DNA of 64,000 nt, taken from assembly GCF_014648115.1 (NCBI RefSeq), contig NZ_BMQM01000011.1:1-64000 (forward strand), read 5' to 3'. Under the pieces are notes generated by a model, which searched no databases, was not told where the DNA came from, and worked only from the letters and a program-made list of their open reading frames with translations. This stretch comes from Deinococcus seoulensis. GTDB lineage: Bacteria; Deinococcota; Deinococci; Deinococcales; Deinococcaceae. Below are positions 11,161-24,382 of the stretch, piece after piece (position 1 is the stretch's first letter; every line of letters starts with the position of its first letter). A program made the position numbers and the translations under genes.

Positions 11161-12126
11161 GTGACCCGCCTGAACCTGTGCGCGGACGAATCCCGCGCCG
11201 CCGGAGAGGACCCCATCGGCACCGCCCCCCACTGGGCCGAGGTGACGGTCCTGGAACTCGACGTGCCCATGTGGGCGCGCCTGCGCGACGTGAACGCCTG
11301 GACGCCCGAACAGCAGGCCGTGTTCGCCGCGCTGCGCGAGAAGGTCGAGGCCAGCGGCGCTGGGTTCGGCCTGCTGATGAGCGCCCCTGCCACGCCCGGC
11401 CGCCCCCTGCGCGTTCGTCACTACACGCTGGGCGGTACCCCGCACGGCGGCCTGGGCGGGTACGTCCGGCGCGACTACGCCAGCGACCTGCCCCAGAGCG
11501 ACTGGGCGCGCGGCCTGCACGACACCCTGCTCGACCCGTCCGCGCTGACCGGCGGTGACTGGACCGCCGTGCCCGCCCCGGACGGCCCGGACCTGCATGT
11601 CTGCACGCACGGCACCGTGGACGCCGCCTGCGGCCGCTACGGCGTGCCGGTGTTCCAGGCGCTGGGCGGCGCGGGCGTGCGCGCGTGGCGGACCGGGCAC
11701 TTCGGCGGGCACCGCTTCGCCGCGACGGCCGTGGAGTTGCCCTCGGGGCTGCTGTGGGCGCACCTGACCCCGGAACTGGCCGTGCAGGTCGCGCGGCGCG
11801 AGGTCACGCCCGCCCAGGTCGCCGGGCACCTGCGCGGCCACGCGGGCCTGCCCCCACTGGCGCAACTGCTGGACCGGCACCTGCTCGTCCAGCACGGCTG
11901 GGACTGGCTGAACCGCGCCCGCCGCGCGACCGTCGAGACCCACCCGGACGGCGGGCACACCGTCACCCTGACCGCCAGTGGCCCGCACGGCCCCGAGACG
12001 TACCGCGCCCCGGTTCTGCCCGCCGCGCCGCTGCTCCTGCCGGGCTCCAGTCACGCTCCGGCCCGCGCGCCGGTCGCGCAGTGGACCCTCGGCCCCGTGA
12101 CCACGCTGCCCGGCACCCGCGCATGA
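11161..12126 (+). CDS. Sucrase/ferredoxin-like family protein
   Basis: A 321-residue protein of the sucrase/ferredoxin-like family (PF06999), a thioredoxin-like ferredoxin fold. The cluster-binding region is HVCTHGTVDAACGRYG (about residues 143-158), followed by the conserved RTGHFGGHRFAATAVELPSGLLWAHL segment (about residues 178-203). No signal peptide is seen, so it is cytoplasmic. It begins with GTG one base after the leader-peptide stop and overlaps the next permease gene by ATGA. Its place at the head of a siderophore importer operon suggests a redox role in iron release from the imported chelate; that is inference. Confidence 0.85.
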   Translation: MTRLNLCADESRAAGEDPIGTAPHWAEVTVLELDVPMWARLRDVNAWTPEQQAVFAALREKVEASGAGFGLLMSAPATPGRPLRVRHYTLGGTPHGGLGGYVRRDYASDLPQSDWARGLHDTLLDPSALTGGDWTAVPAPDGPDLHVCTHGTVDAACGRYGVPVFQALGGAGVRAWRTGHFGGHRFAATAVELPSGLLWAHLTPELAVQVARREVTPAQVAGHLRGHAGLPPLAQLLDRHLLVQHGWDWLNRARRATVETHPDGGHTVTLTASGPHGPETYRAPVLPAAPLLLPGSSHAPARAPVAQWTLGPVTTLPGTRA

Positions 12127-13115
12127 CGGACGCCCGGCCCTGGCGCTTCCCGCTGCTGCTGGCACTGCTGGCCCTGCCCGCCTCGGTGCTGCTGTCGCTG
12201 GCACTCGGCGCGACCGACATTCCCCTGCCCGACGCCGCGCGCCTGCTGCTGCGCCCGGACGACTCCGTGAACAGTCTGGTCATTCACACGCTGCGGCTGC
12301 CGCGCACGCTGGTCGCCGCGCTGGCCGGGGCGGCGCTGGCTGTGTCGGGCCTGCTGCTTCAGGGCGTGACCCGCAACCCGCTCGCCGACCCCGGCATCCT
12401 GGGCGTGGAGGCGGGCGGCGCGCTCGCCATCCTGATCATGGTCGTGTTCTTCCCGGCCGCGCCCGCCGCGCTGTTCGTGCCCGCCGCGTTCCTGGGTGGC
12501 GTGCTGGCCGCGCTGGCCGCCTACGTGGCCGCCCGCACGGCCAGCGTGACCCCGCTGCGACTGGCGCTGGCGGGCGTGGCAGTCGCGTCCCTGGCGGCGG
12601 CCGCCACCCGCGCCGTGCAGATCCTGTTCGAGGAACGCGCCCAGGGCGCCCTGTTCGCGCTGTCCGGGTCGCTGGCCGGGCGCACCTGGGAGCAACTGGC
12701 GCAGATCGCGCCGTGGCTGGGCGGCGGGCTGCTGCTGGCGCTGCTGGCCGCGCCGCGCGTGAACGTCCTGACCCTCGGCGAGGACGTGGCCCGCAGTCTC
12801 GGCGCGCGCACGGACCGCGACCGCGTGATCGTCACGGGTCTGGGCGTGCTGCTGGCCGCCGGGTCGGTCAGCGTGTGCGGTCCCATCGGCTTCGTCGGGC
12901 TGATCGTCCCGCACGCCGCGCGCGCCCTGAGCGGCCCCGACCACCGCCTGAGCCTGCCGCTCGCGGCGCTGCTGGGCGCCGCGTTCCTGACCCTGGCCGA
13001 CACCGCCGCCCGCCTGATCGACCGGCCCGCCGAGACCCCGGTCGGCATTCTGGTCGCGGCGGTCGGCGCGCCCGTGTTCGTACTGATCGCCCGCCGCGTG
13101 GGCCGCCGCGAATGA
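12123..13115 (+). CDS. FecCD-family iron-siderophore ABC permease (first)
   Basis: A 330-residue BtuC/FecCD permease with about nine or ten hydrophobic helices. Family motifs are LLLQGVTRNPLADPGILGVEAGG (about residues 76-98) and, near the end, GPIGFVGLIVPHAARAL, which contains the coupling-helix region contacting the ATPase. The start ATG overlaps the sucrase/ferredoxin-like stop (ATGA). It likely pairs with the second permease at 14125-15141 as a heterodimeric channel. Confidence 0.93.
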   Translation: MTDARPWRFPLLLALLALPASVLLSLALGATDIPLPDAARLLLRPDDSVNSLVIHTLRLPRTLVAALAGAALAVSGLLLQGVTRNPLADPGILGVEAGGALAILIMVVFFPAAPAALFVPAAFLGGVLAALAAYVAARTASVTPLRLALAGVAVASLAAAATRAVQILFEERAQGALFALSGSLAGRTWEQLAQIAPWLGGGLLLALLAAPRVNVLTLGEDVARSLGARTDRDRVIVTGLGVLLAAGSVSVCGPIGFVGLIVPHAARALSGPDHRLSLPLAALLGAAFLTLADTAARLIDRPAETPVGILVAAVGAPVFVLIARRVGRRE

Positions 13116-13171
13116 CACCGGCCCCCCTGTCTCCGTTTCTATCTTCTGCCGTTTCACTGAAAGGACTCACC

Positions 13172-14128
13172 ATGCCCGACCGAATCTCCCGTTCCATCCT
13201 CCTGACCGCCCTCCTCCCGGCCCTGCTGCTGGCCCCCGGCGCCTCGGCCGCGCCGGTCAGCGTGCCCACCGACCGCGGCACCCTGACCCTGACCGCGCCC
13301 GCCCGGCGGGTCGTGGCGCTCGAATACTCCTTCGTGGATACCCTGCTGGCGCTGGGCGTGCGGCCGGTCGGCGCGGCGCTCGGCACGCAGGGCGGCGACC
13401 GGGGCGCGCCCCCCTACCTGCGCCCGAAAGTCGGTGGCATCACGCCTACCGGCAGCCGCGCGCAACCCAGCCTGGAAGCCATGGCCGCCGCCCGCCCGGA
13501 CCTGATCCTCGCGGACGCCCTGGTTCACAAGGACAGCGCCGCCGGGTTCGCGCGCCTCGCGCCGACCGCCGTGTTCCCCAGCCGCCGCGCCGACCTGGAC
13601 GAACTGAACAACCAGACCCTCCAGATCGGCCGGCTGGTGGGCCGCGAGGCCGCCGCCCGGCAACTCCTGGCCGACCAGAAGACCCTGATCGCCAAGGCCC
13701 GCGCCTTCACGAAAAAGGGCGCCCCGACCTTCGTGGCGGGCGTGGTCACGCCCACGTCGTTCACGGTGCACACGCAGGGCAGCTTCGCCGGGAGTTTCCT
13801 GGAGGCGGTGGGACGCCGCAACGCCGTCCCGGTCCGTGACGGGCAGACGCAGTTCGAGACCAGCCTGGAGGGTCTGGTCGCCCTGAACCCGCAGACGCTG
13901 GTGCTGTTCACCGCCCCGGACGAGAAGCCCGTCACGGACACCTGGGCGAAGAATCCGCTGTGGCAGAAACTGAGCGCCGTGAAACGCGGCCGGGTGTACA
14001 CCTTCAACCGGGACGACTGGACCCGCGGGCGCGGCCCGACCGCCCTGAAACTCATGACCGCGCAGGCCATCGAGAGCCGCTTCCTGCAGGACGCCGCGCC
14101 CGCACGGGGCTACCAGTACCAGCCGTGA
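13172..14128 (+). CDS. Iron-siderophore ABC transporter substrate-binding protein
   Basis: A 318-residue FepB/FecB-type periplasmic binding protein. It has an N-terminal signal peptide (DRISRSILLTALLPALLLAPGASA) with Ala-X-Ala cleavage and no lipobox Cys. Cluster A-II features include RVVALEYSFVDTLLALGV and the central LEAMAAARPDLILA stretch. Start chosen at the ATG with AAGGA seven bases upstream; an upstream in-frame ATG has no ribosome-binding site. It overlaps the next permease gene by GTGA. The cognate ligand is probably a ferric siderophore or citrate complex. Confidence 0.93.
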   Translation: MPDRISRSILLTALLPALLLAPGASAAPVSVPTDRGTLTLTAPARRVVALEYSFVDTLLALGVRPVGAALGTQGGDRGAPPYLRPKVGGITPTGSRAQPSLEAMAAARPDLILADALVHKDSAAGFARLAPTAVFPSRRADLDELNNQTLQIGRLVGREAAARQLLADQKTLIAKARAFTKKGAPTFVAGVVTPTSFTVHTQGSFAGSFLEAVGRRNAVPVRDGQTQFETSLEGLVALNPQTLVLFTAPDEKPVTDTWAKNPLWQKLSAVKRGRVYTFNRDDWTRGRGPTALKLMTAQAIESRFLQDAAPARGYQYQP

Positions 14129-15137
14129 CGGCCCTTCCCGGAGGCACGCCACGCTTCACGACCGCCCGCGCCGTCACGGTCGCCGTGATCCTGGCCGCCC
14201 TGTGCGCCGCGCTGGGCGTCCTGGCGCTGGGGCTGGGCGCGGTCCCGACCCCGGCCCGCTCGGTGCTGGCGGCGCTGCTGGGCGGCGGGGACGACCTGAC
14301 CCGTCAACTGGTCCTGGAGCTGCGCGCCCCGCGCGTGGCCGTGGCGCTGCTGTGCGGCGCAATGTTCGCCGCGTCCGGCACGGTCATGCAGGGCGTGATC
14401 CGCAACCCGCTGGCCTCGCCGGACCTGATCGGTGTGGGCGCCGGGGCGGGACTGGCCGCGACCGTGTTCCTGCTCGCGTGGCCCGCCGCGCCTCCCGGCG
14501 GCCTGCCGTGGGCGGCGCTGGCCGGCGCCTGGGGTGGCTTCGGGCTGGTGCTGCTGCTCGCGCAGGAACGCGGCGGGCGGCTGCACCCAGTGCGGCTGGC
14601 GCTGGTGGGCGTGGCCGTCGCCGCCGCGCTGGGGGCCGCGCAGCAACTCGTACTCGTCCGCGCGCCCGACGGGCTGGGCAGCGCCCTGACCTTCCTGACC
14701 GGCACCGTGTACGGCGCCGACAGCCTGCGCGCCGCGCGCCTGCTGCCCTGGGCGCTGATCCTGCTGCCCGCCGCCTGGGTGCTGCACCGCACGCTGGACA
14801 TCCTGAACCTCGGCGAGGACCTCGCCACCAGCCTCGGCACGCGCGTCAACCCCGCGCGACTTCTGGCCCTCGGCGTCGGCGTGGCCCTGGCGGGCGCCGC
14901 CGTGACCGGCGCGGGTATCCTGGGCTTCGTGGGCCTGCTCGCCCCGCACGTGGCGCGGCTGCTGGTCGGCGCGCGGCACGCCCGCGCCCTGCCGGTCTCG
15001 ATGCTGCTGGGCGCGGCGCTGGTCCTGGCGGCCGACACGCTGGGCCGCACGCTGCTGCCCCCCCTGGAAGTCCCGGCCGGACTGCTGACCACCCTGGTCG
15101 GCGCGCCGTACTTCCTGTACCTGCTGAGGAAAACCCC

Positions 15138-15141
<4 letters not shown>
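14125..15141 (+). CDS. FecCD-family iron-siderophore ABC permease (second)
   Basis: A 338-residue FecCD-type permease with about ten hydrophobic helices. Key segments are SGTVMQGVIRNPLASPDLIGVGAGAG and GAGILGFVGLLAPHVARLL. Begins with GTG overlapping the binding-protein stop and overlaps the ATPase start by ATGA, so expression is tightly coupled. The N-terminal sequence FTTARAVTVAVILAALCAALGVL is the first membrane span. Confidence 0.93.
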
Positions 15142-15944
<803 letters not shown>

Positions 15945-16030
15945 TGGACTCCGGCGCACCGGGGCCGCGCACGTTCACCGGGGCAGTACCGGGCGCGGCG
16001 CCTGTGCGCCCACCGGGACGAGAAAGTTCC

Positions 16031-16036
16031 TACAAT
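16031..16036 (+). promoter_or_regulatory. -10 box upstream of the PAS protein gene
   Basis: TACAAT, six bases before an ATG at 16043. No matching -35 box is obvious. Confidence 0.5.
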
Positions 16037-16042
16037 GAACGC

Positions 16043-16081
16043 ATGTCATTCCGCCCGAGGTTCACGCATGCCCGACCGTGA
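16043..16081 (+). CDS. Possible 12-residue leaderless upstream ORF overlapping the PAS gene start
   Basis: ATG six bases after the TACAAT box opens a 12-codon ORF (MSFRPRFTHARP) that runs across the GAGG ribosome-binding site and start codon of the PAS gene and stops 13 bases inside it. If translated, it would place ribosomes on the PAS start region, a coupling or attenuation arrangement. Too short for any protein evidence. Confidence 0.25.
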   Translation: MSFRPRFTHARP

Positions 16082-16442
16082 AACGCAGCTGTTCGTCGCG
16101 ATGTTCAAGAAGTCGCCCATCGGCATGGCGCTGGTCTCCCCGCTGGGCCGGTTCATGTCCGTGAACGACACCCTGTGCACCCTGCTGGGCTACCCGCGCG
16201 AGAAACTGCTGACCCTGACCTTCCAGGACATCACCCACCCGGACGACCTGGACGCCGACCTGGGCCTGCTGCGGCAACTGCTCGAAGGCGACATCCCGCA
16301 GTACGAGATGCGCAAACGCTACTTCCACGCGGACGGGCACGAGATCTGGGCGCAGCTGAACGTCTCCATGATCCTCTCCGACGACGGTTCGCCCTCGTTC
16401 TTCGTGTCGCAGATTCAGGCGCTGCCCACGGCGTCCGGCTGA
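16068..16442 (+). CDS. Single-domain PAS protein
   Basis: A 124-residue protein consisting of one PAS fold and little else. The typical core is seen: SPIGMALVSPLGRFMSVNDTLCTLLGYPREKLL, then ITHPDDLDADL and the PAC-like KRYFHADGHEIWAQLNVSMILSDDGSP. No output domain or membrane segment is present, so it is likely a cytoplasmic sensor that acts through a partner. Start chosen at the ATG with GAGG seven bases upstream; an ATG at 16035 lies inside the presumed -10 box. It follows the iron operon but has its own promoter. Confidence 0.85.
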   Translation: MPDRETQLFVAMFKKSPIGMALVSPLGRFMSVNDTLCTLLGYPREKLLTLTFQDITHPDDLDADLGLLRQLLEGDIPQYEMRKRYFHADGHEIWAQLNVSMILSDDGSPSFFVSQIQALPTASG

Positions 16443-16464
16443 CCCGGCCCACCACGCCGCAAGG

Positions 16465-16506
16465 GAAGGGGGGGAGGGGGCCACGGCGGCCTTCCTCCCC
16501 CCCTTC
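16465..16506. terminator. Bidirectional terminator between the PAS gene and hemD
   Basis: GAAGGGGGGGAGG (16465-16477) pairs perfectly with CCTCCCCCCCTTC (16494-16506) between two convergent genes. Confidence 0.75.
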
Positions 16507-16528
16507 CTCTGGCGGCTGCCTGCTGCGT

Positions 16529-17362
16529 TTACCCCGCGCGGCCCAGGCGGGCTGCCAGGATGGCGGGGCCGTGCTCGGCGGCCGTGCGGACCAGGATGCC
16601 CATCTTGTGCGGGTTGGCTTCCAGGTCGATGCGCAGGCCCAGGTCGGCGGCCGCCTCGCTGCACGCCGGGCCGATGGACACGACGACCATGCGGTTCAGT
16701 CCGGCGCGGGCCTCTTCCAGCAGGTTCAGTTTCTCGGCGTACTTCAGGAAGTGCAGGATCTGCGTGCCGCTCGACAGCAGCAGGATGTCCGGGCCGCCCA
16801 GGATCACGTCCCGCACGGCCCTCGCCAGCGGGGCGGTGTCCTGCGGGAACGCGCAGCGGTACACGGGCACGCTCGTCACGCGGATCCCGGCGTACCCCAG
16901 TTCGCGCAGCATGGCGGTCGGGACGGCCTCGCCGTACTCGAGGATCACGGCGTGCTGACCGCGTTCCAGCGTGGCGATCAGGTGTTCCTGCACCTCGTGC
17001 CAGGTGCTGGGCTTGGGCACGACGGTGCTGCTCAGGCCGAACGCCTTGAGGGCCTGGGCGGGTTTGCTGCCCCGCGACACGAACGGCACGCCGCGCAGCG
17101 TCTCGAGGTGCTGCGGGTCACGGGCGGCGAGTTCCTTCAGGAACATGCGGGTGCCCACGCCGGTCAGGCAGGCGACCGCGTCAATGTCCCCTGCGCTCAG
17201 GTCACGCTCGAACTGCGACAGCGGCGCGCTCAGGTCCAGTTTCATCTCGCGCATGCTGGGGGCGACCTGCGGCGCGCCACCATACTTGCGGATCAGGGTG
17301 TGCATCTCTTCACTGCGGCGGGATTCCAGACTCAGAACGTTCAGGCCAGCGAACCAGTCCAT
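16529..17362 (-). CDS. hemD: Uroporphyrinogen-III synthase
   Basis: A 277-residue HemD-family protein that cyclises hydroxymethylbilane to uroporphyrinogen III, the branch point toward heme and siroheme. The family pattern of two flavodoxin-like lobes is visible: N-terminal LSLESRRSEEMHTLIRKYGG and DAVACLTGVGTRMFL, then the second lobe with VPVYRCAFP, DILLLSSGTQILHFLKY and VSIGPACSEAA. The start lies inside nirD (22-base overlap) behind a near-perfect AAGGAGGTGA ribosome-binding site. Clustering with nirB-nirD suggests a dedicated supply of siroheme for nitrite reductase. Confidence 0.88.
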   Translation of the reverse strand: MDWFAGLNVLSLESRRSEEMHTLIRKYGGAPQVAPSMREMKLDLSAPLSQFERDLSAGDIDAVACLTGVGTRMFLKELAARDPQHLETLRGVPFVSRGSKPAQALKAFGLSSTVVPKPSTWHEVQEHLIATLERGQHAVILEYGEAVPTAMLRELGYAGIRVTSVPVYRCAFPQDTAPLARAVRDVILGGPDILLLSSGTQILHFLKYAEKLNLLEEARAGLNRMVVVSIGPACSEAAADLGLRIDLEANPHKMGILVRTAAEHGPAILAARLGRAG

Positions 17363-17715
17363 ACGTCACCTCCTTCGGTGCGGGTGGCGTACACGGGAAC
17401 GCGCACGCCGGGGGCTTCAAGGCTCTCGCCGGTTTCAAGGTCGAAGGTATGTTTCAGCAGCGGCGAGGCGACCTTCAGGCGGGTCTGACCGTCACGGGTG
17501 TAACTGCCGGTCAGGCCGCGCGACAGGACACCCACGCCGGTGAACGGGTCGAGGTTCCCCAGGGCGAACACGCGCCCCGCCACGCGGAACACCGCGACCT
17601 GTTGCCCGCCGATCAGGGCGCACACGCCGGTGCCGGGCAGAATGTCGCTGACCGCGCACACGCGCGTCCAGGGCAGGGTGGGGGAGACGGCAGGGAGGGT
17701 GGGGGTGAGGGTCAT
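17341..17715 (-). CDS. nirD: Nitrite reductase small subunit
   Basis: A 124-residue NirD-type protein with a Rieske-like fold but without the Cys/His cluster ligands, as usual for NirD. The core VCALIGGQQVAVFRVAGRVFALGNLDPFTGVGVLSRG and KHTFDLETGE segments match the family. AAGGAG lies five bases before the ATG. Encoded between nirB and hemD in a leftward operon. Confidence 0.9.
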   Translation of the reverse strand: MTLTPTLPAVSPTLPWTRVCAVSDILPGTGVCALIGGQQVAVFRVAGRVFALGNLDPFTGVGVLSRGLTGSYTRDGQTRLKVASPLLKHTFDLETGESLEAPGVRVPVYATRTEGGDVWTGSLA

Positions 17716-17815
17716 CGTCGCTCCTTGAGGGGCAGCAGGCTTCGCAGGCAGGGTGGGGGGTGAGGGTCAGCGGCAGGTCAGCGGCGGGTCAGGGTGGGTC
17801 GGCGGCATCCCCGGG

Positions 17816-20377
<2,562 letters not shown>

Positions 20378-20459
20378 GGGGTCCTCCGGGCGGGTCGCGG
20401 CTGCGCGGCCCTGTGGGTCCAGTGGCCCTGTGGCGCAGCGGTGGCGATCGCTGCCGCAC

Positions 20460-20501
20460 ATTGAGCCGGATTCTGAGCGTCTTGTCAAGTTTTTCTGACA
20501 A
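20460..20501 (-). promoter_or_regulatory. nirB promoter region with 20-base dyad
   Basis: Minus-strand TTGACA (20488-20483), 17 bases, CTCAAT (20465-20460) is a possible nirB promoter. The perfect dyad TTGTCA-N8-TGACAA (20482-20501) overlaps its -35 box. Size and half-sites resemble a CRP/FNR-superfamily operator; the regulator is not known. Confidence 0.5.
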
Positions 20502-20590
20502 AACACCCAATTAAGTCGGTGCCCACCCGGTCATCTGTCTAGAAATTTGCAGATTGAGCAGATTTTTTTTGACGATCCGCAAAATTGGCC

Positions 20591-20619
20591 TTGACTTTTC
20601 TCACGCTGACCCTCAGGCT
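20591..20619 (+). promoter_or_regulatory. Leaderless promoter of the nitrate reductase gene
   Basis: TTGACT (20591-20596), 17-base spacer, CAGGCT (20614-20619), then six bases to the ATG at 20626. No Shine-Dalgarno sequence is present. Geometry is the same as for the metal-binding lipoprotein gene at 10975. Confidence 0.6.
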
Positions 20620-20625
20620 CGCCCC

Positions 20626-22770
20626 ATGAACGCGGCCCCCTCCCGCACCGTCCGCACCACCTGCCCCTACTGCGCCGTGCAGTGCAACTTCGACCTGCAC
20701 ATTGAACAGGGACTGGTCACGCGCGCTGCACCCACACGGGACTGCCCGGTCGCGCGCGGCACCGTCTGCAAGAAAGGCCTCGCCGCGCCGGCCGACCTGC
20801 GCCACCCCGACCGCTTGACCACGCCCCTGCTGCGCCGCGACGGCCAGCTGGTACCCGTCAGCTGGCCCGAAGCGATGGCCCACGTCCGCGAGGCCCTGAC
20901 CCCCCTGGTGCAGCGCGCCCCGCAACGCATCGGCGTGTTCGGCAGCGGCAGCCTCACCAACGAGAAGACGTACCTGCTGGGCAAATTCGCCCGCGTGGCC
21001 CTCCAGACACCCAACATCGACTACAACGGCCGCTACTGCATGGCCAGCGCCAGCACGGCCCTGAACCGCACCTTCGGCCTGGACCGGGGCCTGGGCTTCC
21101 CGCTGTCCGACCTGCCCCGCAGCGACCTGATCCTGCTGGTCGGCGCGAACATCGCCGAGACCCTCCCGCCCATCACGCAGTACCTGCGCGGCACCCGCGA
21201 ACGCGGCGGCGCCATCTACGCCATCGACCCGCGCGCCACGCCCACCGCGAAAGTCGCCGGACGGCACCTCGCGCCCCGCCCCGGCACGGACGGCCTCCTG
21301 GCCCTGGGCCTGCTGCACCTCATGAAACAGTGGGGCAGGATCCGCCCCACCGCGCCCGCCCACGGCCTCAGCGACGTCCTGTGGCACGCCGACGACTACC
21401 CACCGGCCCGCGTGGCCCACGAGTGCGGCATTCCCGAAACGGACCTGATGACCCTCGCCCGCGCCTACGCCGACGCCCGCACACCCCTGATCCTCACCGG
21501 ACGCGGCCCCGAACAGCACACCCACGGCACCGACACCGTGCAGGCCTGGCTGAACCTCGCCTTCCTGACCGGGCACGTCGGCAAGCAGGGCGGCGGCTTC
21601 GGCACCCTGACCGGCCAGGGCAACGGCCAGGGCGGGCGCGAACACGGCCAGAAGAACGACCAGCTGCCCGGCGCCCGCAGCCTGCGCGACCCCCGCCACC
21701 GCGCGCAGATGGCCGCCCACTGGAACGTCCCGGAATCCCACCTGCCCTCACCCGGCCACAGCGCCCAGGAACTCCTGAACGCCTGCGGCGACAGCGGCGA
21801 GGACGGCATCGACGCACTGATCGTACTGGGCAGCAACCCGGTCGTCAGCGCCGCCGGAGCCGGACAGATCACCGAGAAACTGCGCGCCCTCAAGCACCTG
21901 ATCGTCATCGACTTCCTGCCCAGCGAGACCGCGCAGCTCGCCACGCTGGTCCTGCCCGGCAGCATGTGGTGCGAGGAGGAAGGCACCACCACCAACCTCG
22001 AAGGCCGCGTGCAGCGCCGCCGCCGCGCCATGACCGCCCCCGGCGCCGCCCGCGAGGACTGGCGGATCCTGTGCGACCTCGCGCACGCCATCGGCCGGCC
22101 CCACGGCTTCACGTACCCCACCTTCCGCGACCTGCAGGACGACTTCTTCCTCGCCACGCGCGGCGGCAAGGCCGACTACAGCGGCCTGAGCGCCGAACGC
22201 CTCGACCGCGCCAGCGCCCAGTGGCCCGTCCCGCGCGCCGACGGCCCCGACACGCCCCTGGCCTACGCGCCCACCTACCCCACCCCCGACGGATTGGCCA
22301 CCCTGCACGTGCCGCGCCTGCCCACCCCGGACCTCGCGCCGCGCACCCTGCACCTGACCACCGGCCGCCTGAGCGGGCAGTACCAGAGCGGCACTCAGAC
22401 CCGCCGCAACCCCGCCCTGAAAGCCGAGAACACCGTGCAGATCCACCCTGACACCGCCCTGGCGTACGGCCTGCGCGCCGGGCAGCCCGTCACGCTGCGC
22501 ACCGCGCACGGACAGGCCACGCTGCCCGTCACCCTGACCCCCGGCATCCGCCCCGACACGCTGTTCATTCCGTTCCACTGGCCGGGCGCAGCCAACCTGC
22601 TGACCGACCCCGACGCCCTGGACCCCCACTCGCGCATGCCGGGTTTCAAGATCACGCCCGTCACACTGCTGCCCGCCCCCGTTCACGCTCCCGATGCCAC
22701 GCCTGATACCAGCCTCACGACTGACCCCGGCCCCCTGCCGCGCCCCCTGAGGCCCACCCCCACCCACTGA
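20626..22770 (+). CDS. nasA: Assimilatory nitrate reductase catalytic subunit
   Basis: A 714-residue molybdopterin oxidoreductase reducing nitrate to nitrite. The N-terminal [4Fe-4S] site is C13, C16, C20 and C48 (TTCPYCAVQC and TVCKKG). The molybdenum-ligating Cys is expected in NGRYCMASAS. Further cofactor segments are VLGSNPVVSAAG and MWCEEEGTTTNLEGRVQ, and the C-terminal molydopterin dinucleotide-binding domain begins near LHLTTGRLSGQYQSGTQTRRN. No Tat signal, so cytoplasmic and assimilatory. Followed by a transporter gene of matching function. The symbol narB is used for the same enzyme in cyanobacteria. Confidence 0.93.
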   Translation: MNAAPSRTVRTTCPYCAVQCNFDLHIEQGLVTRAAPTRDCPVARGTVCKKGLAAPADLRHPDRLTTPLLRRDGQLVPVSWPEAMAHVREALTPLVQRAPQRIGVFGSGSLTNEKTYLLGKFARVALQTPNIDYNGRYCMASASTALNRTFGLDRGLGFPLSDLPRSDLILLVGANIAETLPPITQYLRGTRERGGAIYAIDPRATPTAKVAGRHLAPRPGTDGLLALGLLHLMKQWGRIRPTAPAHGLSDVLWHADDYPPARVAHECGIPETDLMTLARAYADARTPLILTGRGPEQHTHGTDTVQAWLNLAFLTGHVGKQGGGFGTLTGQGNGQGGREHGQKNDQLPGARSLRDPRHRAQMAAHWNVPESHLPSPGHSAQELLNACGDSGEDGIDALIVLGSNPVVSAAGAGQITEKLRALKHLIVIDFLPSETAQLATLVLPGSMWCEEEGTTTNLEGRVQRRRRAMTAPGAAREDWRILCDLAHAIGRPHGFTYPTFRDLQDDFFLATRGGKADYSGLSAERLDRASAQWPVPRADGPDTPLAYAPTYPTPDGLATLHVPRLPTPDLAPRTLHLTTGRLSGQYQSGTQTRRNPALKAENTVQIHPDTALAYGLRAGQPVTLRTAHGQATLPVTLTPGIRPDTLFIPFHWPGAANLLTDPDALDPHSRMPGFKITPVTLLPAPVHAPDATPDTSLTTDPGPLPRPLRPTPTH

Positions 22771-22934
22771 CCGCCGCCCACACCCGTTCCGACACCTGCT
22801 CAGGGTGCCGGACAGGTCACTGCACCCCGCTCAGCCCCACCCCGCTTAATCCAACCCCGGTCCCATCCGGTGACACCCTCACCGGCGTACAGAGCCCCCC
22901 ACACCCGCCCCCCCACACCCGCAGGAGGAACCCC

Positions 22935-24188
<1,254 letters not shown>

Positions 24189-24200
24189 ACACCCAACAGA

Positions 24201-24284
24201 CCTGAACCACACAGCACCTGAACCACACAGCACCTAAAGCACACAGCGGGGCCGCGCCGGACACACCGATCCGCGCGGCCCCGC
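24201..24284 (+). terminator. Terminator hairpin after narK, preceded by a small direct repeat
   Basis: GCGGGGCCGCGC (24246-24257) pairs with GCGCGGCCCCGC (24273-24284) between convergent genes. Just before it, the 16-base unit CTGAACCACACAGCAC is repeated twice with a third degenerate copy. Confidence 0.75.
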
Positions 24285-24382
24285 ATTCACCCACCCTGCC
24301 AAGCAGCCGTCACCCGCCGCCCTGCCCAGCGTCACACACCGCCCAGGACCCCCCACCCTCAGGCAGCGGCAGGCCACCCCAA

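Noticed and set aside
24201..24240. Short tandem CTGAACCACACAGCAC units as a possible CRISPR or iteron array
   Set aside because: Only two or three adjacent copies without spacers, next to a terminator.
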